Shown here: positions 5,601-10,823 of the stretch, in pieces
How positions within the stretch are numbered: the first letter of the stretch is position 1
How the letters are laid out: each line of letters begins with the position of its first letter
Assembly (NCBI GenBank): GCA_031410915.1
Contig: JANNZY010000200.1
Coordinates: 1 to 10,823, forward strand
Length of the DNA stretch: 10,823 nucleotides
DNA from: WLMZ01 sp031410915
GTDB taxonomy: Bacteria; Actinomycetota; Acidimicrobiia; Acidimicrobiales; Ilumatobacteraceae
Direction: 5' to 3'
Notes under the pieces: model-generated
Told to the model about the DNA's origin: nothing
The model's input: the letters and a program-made list of their open reading frames with translations, nothing else
The model's database searches: none
Position numbers and translations under genes: made by a program

Positions 5601-6548
5601 ATGCGCACCAACCGACGCCGCGGTCGTGTGGCCGCACTCGCGCTGGTCACCGCCCTGCTCGTTCCCGTCGCAAGCTCGTTCGGCGCCGCGGCGTTCGCCG
5701 ATGACGACATCGGCGGACCCGCCGGCGCTGCGGTCCCCGCAAACCGGGGTGCCCCGCGCCAGCTGGCCCCGTACCCGTCGGTGCCATCGGTCGCGAACCC
5801 CGGTCTGACCGGGTGCGACACGCCGTTGCTGCAACGCCTCGTCGAGTCCGACCCGACGGTGGCGCAGTGGATCATGATCACCGTGGCGTCCAACGAAGCC
5901 AGCACCGGCGAATTGGCCATCGCCACGGTCGTGGACGATGTCTGGCGCTGCACACTCGCCACCACGACCGCGCGGGTCGGGCGGGCAGGCATCCGTGCCT
6001 TCGTCCAGCGCCGCAGCGGGGATGGCACCACCCCGGCGGGCATCTTCCCGCTCGGCATCGTCGCCACGCCGCAGGGTCCGATCTCGTTCTTCGGCAACAG
6101 CGCCAATCCCGGCGCGCTCGGCCCCTATCGGCGTGTGCAGAACGGTGATTGCTACGGCGCGAACCCGGCCACACCGGGCTATGGCCACTGGCGCGTCGAC
6201 GCCGCGAACTGCACCGGCGACGACGAACTGCTGCAGAACAACGTGCAGTCCTACGAGCACGCCGTCATCATCGGGGCCAACACCGAGCCCAACGTCAGCG
6301 GCGACGCGCCGGGCGAGATCCCCTACGCGTCGGCCATCTTCCTGCATCGCATGTCCGTGACGGCGACGGGTGCGACCAAGGCGACGTCGGGTTGCGTGTC
6401 GATCGCTCACGACCAGCTCGTGACCGCTCTACGCACCATCAACCCCGCGTTGTCGCCCCGATTCGCTATCGGCACTCGAGCCACGCTGCTTGCCACGCCG
6501 CCGCGCCGCACCGCTGGTGACGGTACCGCAGGGCCCTCCTGGAGATGA
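5601..6548 (+). CDS. Secreted YkuD-family L,D-transpeptidase
   Basis: ATG 5601 gives 315 residues with a classic export signal: basic RRRGR, hydrophobic ALALVTALLVPVASS and a probable cleavage after AFA (33). The longer frame upstream only overlaps the MFS gene. The catalytic core is the YkuD L,D-peptidoglycan transpeptidase type: GDGTTPAGIFPLG (140-152), GHWRVD (195-200), SYEHAVIIGAN (217-227), IFLHR with His249, and TSGCVSI with nucleophile Cys265. These enzymes form 3-3 or anchor cross-links in peptidoglycan outside the membrane. Cysteines at 72, 117, 184 and 204 could form disulfides in the exported protein. It sits directly upstream of murD, a fitting cell-wall neighbour, but each has its own -10 box. 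Confidence 0.88.
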   Translation: MRTNRRRGRVAALALVTALLVPVASSFGAAAFADDDIGGPAGAAVPANRGAPRQLAPYPSVPSVANPGLTGCDTPLLQRLVESDPTVAQWIMITVASNEASTGELAIATVVDDVWRCTLATTTARVGRAGIRAFVQRRSGDGTTPAGIFPLGIVATPQGPISFFGNSANPGALGPYRRVQNGDCYGANPATPGYGHWRVDAANCTGDDELLQNNVQSYEHAVIIGANTEPNVSGDAPGEIPYASAIFLHRMSVTATGATKATSGCVSIAHDQLVTALRTINPALSPRFAIGTRATLLATPPRRTAGDGTAGPSWR

Positions 6549-6574
6549 CCCGTCCGAACCCCGCTCCGTAGACT
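6546..6574 (+). promoter_or_regulatory. Promoter of murD overlapping the upstream stop codon
   Basis: TGACCC (6546-6551, a partial -35 match that begins in the stop codon of the transpeptidase gene), a 17-base spacer and TAGACT (6569-6574) are followed by 7 bases and the GTG at 6582. No ribosome site is present, so the transcript is probably leaderless. Confidence 0.45.
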
Positions 6575-6581
6575 CGCCGCC

Positions 6582-8009
6582 GTGCCGGATCGCCGCATCA
6601 CCGACGCCAACGTCTTGGTCCTCGGGATCGGCATCCTCGGCGGCGGCCATGGTGTGGCTCGCTACCTGCGCGACGCCGGGGCAAACGTGCGGGCCAGTGA
6701 CATGCGCGCTGAGGACGACTTCGATCCCGCGCTCGTCGCCGAGCTGCGCGCACTCGGCTGCGAGCTGCACTTCGGCGGTCATCCCATCGAGGACGTCGAG
6801 TGGGCCGACATCGTGTTCCGCAACCCGGCCGTTCGCCAGGAGGCACCGATCCTGGTGAGTGCTCGCGCGGCGGGCAAGCGCATCGAGATGGAGATCAAGT
6901 TCTTCGCCGAACGTTGCCCAGCGCCGCTGATCATCGTCACCGGTTCGAAGGGCAAGACCACCACCACGATGCTGCTCCGCCAACTGCTGGAATCCGGTAG
7001 CGGGCGTCGCGTCGCGACGGCCGGCAACATGGGCGTCTCCGCGCTCGCCATGCTGGACTCGCTGAGGGCAGACCAGATCGCGCTGCTGGAGGTGTCCAGC
7101 TTCCTGCTCGAAGAGGCCCCCGACGACGGCTGGCACCCGCACGTCGCAGTCATCACCAACGTCGGCGACGACCACCTCGATCGCTACCACCAGAGCATGG
7201 ACGAGTACCGCGCCGTCAAGGTCTCGGTCACTGCCGGTCAGACTGACGGCGACTGGATGGTGCTGCCGGCGTGGGACGATCCGATCCTGGCCGCCACCGC
7301 GTCCACAGCGGCGACTCGCGTCCTCGTTCACGACGCCCGGCACGAGCGTGGCCCGTCGCGGTCGAGCCACGAGCTGTTCGTGGCCGGCGGCCGGTTCGTC
7401 GCAACCGGCTTCGCCACCGAGGCAATGGACCTCGGCGGGATCGCCGACCTCGCCCTGCAGGGCGCGCACAACGCGACGAACTTCATGTTCGCGGCTGGTG
7501 CTGCGCTGGCGATGAGCGTCGACCCGGCGGCCATCCGCGAGGCGTTGCCCGGTCTGTCGTCAGTTTCACACCGACTGGAGGAGATCGGTACGCACGGTGG
7601 CCTGACGTTCGTCGACGACACCACGGCAACCGCGCCGATGGCTGTCGTCGCCGCACTCGAGGCGTTGCCGGCGGCGTCCGCAGTCGTGATCTGCGGTGGC
7701 CATGACAAGGGCGCGACCTTCGACCCGATGGTCGACGCGCTGGCCACCCGCGCCGCCGCCGTCGTGTTGCTCCGCGGTACCGGCACGGATCGCTTCATCG
7801 ACGATTTGCGGACACGCATGCACCCGCAGCGATTGTCAGTGGCTGACTCGATGGCGCACGCCGTGGACGTCGCTGTCGGGCTGGCCCCGACTGTGGGTGC
7901 CACCACCGTGCTGCTGTCACCGGGTTGCGCCAGCTTCGGCGGTTTCCGCAACGAATTCGACCGAGCAGACCAGTTCATCGCGGCCTTTCAGCGATTTTCC
8001 GCGTCCTGA
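6582..8009 (+). CDS. murD: MurD-type UDP-MurNAc-L-Ala:glutamate ligase
   Basis: The product is 475 residues, close to the usual MurD length (about 440-480), with all three Mur-ligase domains. The N-terminal Rossmann part has LGIGILGGG (14-22). The P-loop is TGSKGKTTTT (120-129), where most MurD have GSNGKST or GTNGKST. EVSSFLLE (170-177) matches the MurD ELSSFQLE; NVGDDHLDRY (193-202) and RAVK (210-213, probable carbamylated Lys213) match the metal/ATP site; SVSHRLE (327-333) supplies the conserved His330. DDTTATAP (345-352) replaces the common DSKATN. CGGHDKG (371-377) and LLSPGCASFGGFRNEFDRADQF (444-465, position cited) complete the C-terminal domain. It adds glutamate to UDP-MurNAc-L-alanine in the cytosol. 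It stands outside a dcw cluster here, so it may be a second or divergent MurD. Confidence 0.88.
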   Translation: MPDRRITDANVLVLGIGILGGGHGVARYLRDAGANVRASDMRAEDDFDPALVAELRALGCELHFGGHPIEDVEWADIVFRNPAVRQEAPILVSARAAGKRIEMEIKFFAERCPAPLIIVTGSKGKTTTTMLLRQLLESGSGRRVATAGNMGVSALAMLDSLRADQIALLEVSSFLLEEAPDDGWHPHVAVITNVGDDHLDRYHQSMDEYRAVKVSVTAGQTDGDWMVLPAWDDPILAATASTAATRVLVHDARHERGPSRSSHELFVAGGRFVATGFATEAMDLGGIADLALQGAHNATNFMFAAGAALAMSVDPAAIREALPGLSSVSHRLEEIGTHGGLTFVDDTTATAPMAVVAALEALPAASAVVICGGHDKGATFDPMVDALATRAAAVVLLRGTGTDRFIDDLRTRMHPQRLSVADSMAHAVDVAVGLAPTVGATTVLLSPGCASFGGFRNEFDRADQFIAAFQRFSAS

Positions 8010-8027
8010 GTTCAGTCGGATCGCCTC

Positions 8028-8057
8028 TGGACCGATAACTCTGCGTGAGTGTAGGGT
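8028..8057 (+). promoter_or_regulatory. Candidate promoter of the DTR-repeat/CAP gene
   Basis: TGGACC (8028-8033), an 18-base spacer and TAGGGT (8052-8057) would start a transcript about 38 bases before the GTG at 8102. This is the only plus-strand gene here with both a leader and a ribosome site. No terminator hairpin was seen in the 92 bases after murD, so read-through from murD is also possible. Confidence 0.35.
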
Positions 8058-8089
8058 CGCCCTTTGTCGTCCGCGGGCGCTGGACAAAC

Positions 8090-8093
8090 GGAG
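8090..8093 (+). promoter_or_regulatory. Shine-Dalgarno site (GGAG) of the DTR-repeat/CAP gene
   Basis: GGAG lies 8 bases before the GTG at 8102 and supports that start over the internal ATG at residue 18. Confidence 0.5.
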
Positions 8094-8101
8094 CGTTGTA
8101 G

Positions 8102-9739
8102 GTGACGGATGGGATCCGTCGGGGCCCGCGGCCTCGGCGACTGCGCTCATGGATGGCATCGGTGGCCGCGCTCGCCGTCGTGATCGACGCGGCCCCGGTT
8201 GTCGCAGATGCGGCGAGCCCCGCGGCGTACGTGGCCGTGACGCCGTGCCGTCTCGCCGACACCCGCACCGGCTACGGGTTCACCCGTATCGACGCACAGA
8301 CGATCGAGGTCACGGCCCGCAATGTGTGCGGAGTTCCCCATGCCGCCACCTCACTTGCGCTCACGCTGACCATCGACTCACCGATCGGCGCCGGATTCCT
8401 CAGTGCCTGGCCGTCGGGCCAGACCCGCCCGACGGTGTCCAACCTGAACTTCAATGCTCGTCAGGTGCGCGCCAACGGCTCGATCACCCGCGTCGACTCT
8501 GCCGGACGGTTCCGCGTGTTCACGTCGGTCGCCACCGATGTGGTGGTCGACGTGGTCGGCGCGTTCGTACCGGCGTCGACGGCGGCAGCCGGGCGCTTTG
8601 TCGCCCGTCCGCCGACGCGCCTGTTCGACTCGCGCGACACCGGTCCGAAGCCGGCTCCCGGCACCGACATCAGGGTGCCGCGCCCGTCCGGCGTCCCAGT
8701 CGACGCAGTCGCGCTGGCGCTGAACATCACGCTGACCGAGTCCACCGCGGCCGGATTCGTCACGGAGTTCCCGGCCGGCCAGGCGAAACCGATGTCGTCG
8801 ATCCTCAACGTCGACGCCGCCGGGCAGACGCGCGCCGCGGCCGGCATCTTCCCGATCTCCGCGGCCGGTATCGGCCTGTACCTGTCCGGCGGCGGCCACG
8901 TCGTCGTCGACCTGCTCGGCTACTTCACCGGCCCGTCGTCGCCGACGTCGTCCGACGGGCTGTTCACCGCCTACGACCCGACCCGCCTGCTGGACACGCG
9001 AACCGCGAGCCCGCTCGGCAACGGGGTACCTCTGTACGCCGGCGGCGGGTTGGAACTCGCGGTCGCGCAGGGCGGCGCGATGGCATACAACATCACGTCC
9101 GTCGAGGGCGATCCGGGCTACGTGACCGCGTACCCGGCCGGCACCGAGCGGCCGAACACCTCGACCGTCAACTCGACGGGCGGCGGTGACACGGTGGCCA
9201 ACTTCTCGATCACGCAGGTCTCCAATCGTGGCCTCGGCATGTACGGCCAGCAGCGCACCCACGTGCTCGCCGACCTCCAGGGCTGGTTCTCCGGCCCCTC
9301 GGCGACCGCCGCACTGCCGCCGCCGGCCAACGCCGGCCCGCCTGCGCAGACGCCGACGTTCTCGACGTGCACGCACGAGGGCATGTCCTCGATCAACGCC
9401 ACACGTGCGAGTGCCGGTGCCGTGGCGCTCGCCGTGAACGCCAATGCCGACACCTACGCATGCAGTTGGGCGATGCAACTTGCTCAGCGCGCCGAGGGGC
9501 TCGACCACTCGCCGTCCGACGCCCGGAGTGCGGCCGTTGGTTGTCCGACAGGGGAGAACGTCGCCTGGGCATCGGGCAACTCGTCGGCGCAACTGATGGC
9601 CAACTGGTACGCGTCTGCGACGCACATGGCCAACATCACGAACACGTCCTACCGCAGTGTCGGCATCGCTTTCATCATCCGTACCGAGGTCTCCGGCGCC
9701 CAGTCGATCTGGGGAGTGATGGACTTCGCCCTCTGTTGA
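8102..9739 (+). CDS. Secreted protein: three DTR repeats plus CAP/SCP domain
   Basis: The product is 545 residues. The N-terminus is a signal peptide with a long basic n-region (RRGPRPRRLR) and hydrophobic MASVAALAVVIDAAPVVADA; cleavage is likely near residues 36-39. Three ~115-residue beta-rich repeats follow, at about 43-157, 165-276 and 286-399, each opening with TPCRLADTR, PTRLFDSR or PTRLLDTR and closing with VVVDVVGAFVP, VVVDLLGYFTGP or VLADLQGWFSGP. A Pro/Ala linker (400-420) leads to a CAP/SCP domain (427-542) marked by INATRASAG, HSPSD (His469), GENVAWASG (Glu485), NWYASATHMANI (His508) and YRSVGIAF. CAP domains are found in secreted proteins of varied function, so no catalytic role is claimed. 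Six cysteines (49, 76, 423, 454, 481, 545) may pair outside the cell. There is no LPXTG motif or C-terminal anchor. Confidence 0.88.
   Translation: MTDGIRRGPRPRRLRSWMASVAALAVVIDAAPVVADAASPAAYVAVTPCRLADTRTGYGFTRIDAQTIEVTARNVCGVPHAATSLALTLTIDSPIGAGFLSAWPSGQTRPTVSNLNFNARQVRANGSITRVDSAGRFRVFTSVATDVVVDVVGAFVPASTAAAGRFVARPPTRLFDSRDTGPKPAPGTDIRVPRPSGVPVDAVALALNITLTESTAAGFVTEFPAGQAKPMSSILNVDAAGQTRAAAGIFPISAAGIGLYLSGGGHVVVDLLGYFTGPSSPTSSDGLFTAYDPTRLLDTRTASPLGNGVPLYAGGGLELAVAQGGAMAYNITSVEGDPGYVTAYPAGTERPNTSTVNSTGGGDTVANFSITQVSNRGLGMYGQQRTHVLADLQGWFSGPSATAALPPPANAGPPAQTPTFSTCTHEGMSSINATRASAGAVALAVNANADTYACSWAMQLAQRAEGLDHSPSDARSAAVGCPTGENVAWASGNSSAQLMANWYASATHMANITNTSYRSVGIAFIIRTEVSGAQSIWGVMDFALC
8228..9298 (+). 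repeat. Three tandem 'DTR' beta-rich protein repeats
   Basis: Each unit spans about 110-115 codons and shares an opening (T/P)xRLxD(T/S)R, a central AxxxxxP(A/S)G(Q/T)xxP block (WPSGQTRP, FPAGQAKP, YPAGTERP), and a closing hydrophobic strand ending in a glycine and an aromatic residue. The DTR anchors lie at residues 53, 176 and 298, giving periods of 123 and 122. Similar repeats occur in surface proteins of Actinobacteria; their ligand is unknown to me. Confidence 0.7.
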
Positions 9740-9756
9740 CAACTGCCCACCGCAGA

Positions 9757-9785
9757 GCCTGTCCAACATGTCGGCCCGGACAGGC
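9757..9785. terminator. Hairpin between convergent genes, possible bidirectional terminator
   Basis: GCCTGTCC (9757-9764) and GGACAGGC (9778-9785) are a perfect 8-bp inverted repeat with a 13-base loop. It begins 18 bases after the stop of the CAP-domain gene and ends 18 bases before the stop of the convergent gene, so it is centred in the gap. There is no T-tract on either side, which is common in high-GC actinobacteria but lowers certainty. Confidence 0.5.
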
Positions 9786-9803
9786 AGCGAGCCGGGTCCG
9801 AGT

Positions 9804-10043
9804 TCAGTCCGAGGCCGCGGTGACGGTGGTGATGGTCGAGCCGTCGGGCAGGGCGTCAGCGACGAGCGAGCGGACGAACGCCATCGCGTCGGCTTCGTCG
9901 GACATCGCGATGTGCTCGGTGATGGTCACCGTCTTCGATCCTGGGGCGTGATCGAGCAACTCGAACTGCGTGCCGAGCACATCCAGCACGTGCGCCTTCG
10001 GTGGCGACTTGAACACGGCGACCACACTCACCTCGAACCCCAT
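9804..10043 (-). CDS. Hypothetical 79-residue protein
   Basis: ATG 10041-10043 is preferred because the longer frame (to 10181) runs antiparallel through nothing new and overlaps the end of the DUF1295 gene. The product starts MGFEVSVVAVFKSPPKAHVL and has alternating strand/helix character (VSVVAVF, FELLDH, KTVTITEHIA, ADAMAFVRSLVADAL, STITTVTAA), like a small alpha/beta fold. It has no cysteine, signal peptide or membrane segment. It lies 34 bases downstream of the DUF1295 stop on the same strand, so co-transcription is likely. CAAGCT 7 bases upstream is a weak -10 candidate. I do not recognise the family. Confidence 0.6.
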   Translation of the reverse strand: MGFEVSVVAVFKSPPKAHVLDVLGTQFELLDHAPGSKTVTITEHIAMSDEADAMAFVRSLVADALPDGSTITTVTAASD

Positions 10044-10077
10044 GCGCGACAGCTTGCCACCAATTGCGAGGCCGCCG

Positions 10078-10823
10078 TCAGGCGCGCTTGGGCGGGCGGG
10101 GGATGAACGGGCTCGTGCGGGCGACGTACTCGGTGTAACCCTGGCGGCGCTTGACCAGCGACCGCTCGAGCAGAGTGACACCCGAGACGCGACGCAGCAG
10201 GATGGTCATGACCAGCGAGCCGATCAGACCCCACGCGCCGGAGCCCGTCTCCGCGGCGACAAGGCCGATGCCCCACCACACGCACGCGTCACCGAAGTAG
10301 TTCGGGTGCCGGGTGTAGCGCCACAGACCTTTGTCCATCACGACGCCCTTGTTCGCCGGGTCCTTCTTGAAGCGCGCCAACTGCGCGTCGCCGACCGATT
10401 CGAAGAACATGCCGACGAGCCAGAGTGCGATGCCGACGAACGCGATCACACCGATGTCCGGCGTTGCGTCGGCCTGGCCGAGTTGCACGGGCAGCGAGAC
10501 GACGAACATCAACACGCCCTGCAGACCGAACACCGAGTACAGCGAGATGATCGGGAAGCGATCGCCGAACTTCCTGCGCATCGCCCGGTAGCGGTAGTCC
10601 TCGCCGTTGCCATGGTTGCGCACGAACAGATAGATCGCCAGCCGCAACCCCCACACCGTGGTCAGCGCGACCAACAACCACCGCCGCGCGTCGTCGCCCT
10701 GGTCGACGGCGATGCCCACGACCCACGCGACAACCACGAAACCGAGACCCCACACGATGTCGACGATCGACGCGTTGTGCACGACGACGCTGATCACCCA
10801 CGTCACCATCATCAACACCACGA
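10078..10823 (-). CDS. DUF1295 membrane protein (steroid reductase/ICMT-like), partial
   Basis: The frame is open to the right edge, so the N-terminus is probably cut. About 247 residues are visible from a GTG at 10819-10821. Several hydrophobic segments are present (for example 23-38, 50-67, 92-112, 123-141, 181-190, 196-209). The family signature is KGLWRYTRHPNYFGDACVWW (164-183), shared by DUF1295 proteins and, in the RHPxYxG core, by isoprenylcysteine methyltransferases and 5-alpha-reductase-like enzymes. Earlier, HNASIVDIVWGLGF (15-28) matches the typical DUF1295 N-terminal S(I/V)VD(I/V)xWG block. It is probably a cytoplasmic-membrane enzyme acting on a lipid-like substrate; the reaction is not established from sequence. 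The basic tail PRPPKRA is consistent with a cytosolic C-terminus. Confidence 0.88.
   Translation of the reverse strand, partial: VVLMMVTWVISVVVHNASIVDIVWGLGFVVVAWVVGIAVDQGDDARRWLLVALTTVWGLRLAIYLFVRNHGNGEDYRYRAMRRKFGDRFPIISLYSVFGLQGVLMFVVSLPVQLGQADATPDIGVIAFVGIALWLVGMFFESVGDAQLARFKKDPANKGVVMDKGLWRYTRHPNYFGDACVWWGIGLVAAETGSGAWGLIGSLVMTILLRRVSGVTLLERSLVKRRQGYTEYVARTSPFIPRPPKRA

Noticed and set aside
8378..9769. Long minus-strand frame (463 codons) opposite the DTR/CAP gene
   Set aside because: Arg/Gly/Val-rich shadow with no domain; the plus frame has repeats and a CAP domain.

Overview
The window looks like a chromosomal segment of a high-GC Gram-positive (actinobacterial) genome, most plausibly an Acidimicrobiia/Ilumatobacter-like lineage. 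This rests on the GC-rich third codon positions, the Ser/Thr-rich linker of a secreted lipoprotein, a secreted protein built from 'DTR' repeats, and the many genes that start 6-7 bases downstream of a TANNNT-like -10 box with no Shine-Dalgarno sequence (apparently leaderless). The taxonomic call is inference. I see no rRNA, tRNA, CRISPR array, insertion sequence or phage structural gene.

Layout. (1) 1-1461: the tail of a plus-strand gene entering from the left, a 45-residue Pro-rich acidic protein (minus), a LytR_C-domain lipoprotein (minus), and a divergently transcribed 148-residue helical protein of unknown function (plus). (2) 1469-4061, all minus: a cytosolic diguanylate cyclase-type protein with two in-register PAS-like modules (160-residue period) and a C-terminal GGDEF domain, then a CGNR zinc-finger transcription factor, then a 156-residue predicted DNA-binding protein (N-terminal segment reminiscent of integrase Arm/AP2-like domains, plus helix-turn-helix). 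The last two genes each have their own promoter, and the same inverted repeat, GYAACC-N9-GGTTRC, lies over the -10 box and directly abuts the start codon of both. (3) 4201-9739, all plus, a cell-envelope group: an MFS transporter of the YcaD type, a secreted YkuD-fold L,D-transpeptidase, a MurD-type UDP-MurNAc-L-Ala:Glu ligase standing apart from any dcw cluster, and a secreted protein of three DTR repeats followed by a CAP/SCP domain. (4) 9804-10823, minus: a 79-residue unknown protein downstream of a DUF1295 (steroid reductase/ICMT-like) membrane protein that runs off the right edge. A perfect 8-bp hairpin lies between the convergent blocks 3 and 4.

How they may work together. The plus-strand group joins peptidoglycan precursor synthesis (MurD), cross-linking (L,D-transpeptidase) and an exported surface protein, but each gene shows its own promoter, so it reads as a neighbourhood rather than a strict operon. 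The most interesting unit is the CGNR regulator and its DNA-binding neighbour: the shared operator suggests a small two-gene regulon under common, probably auto-, repression.
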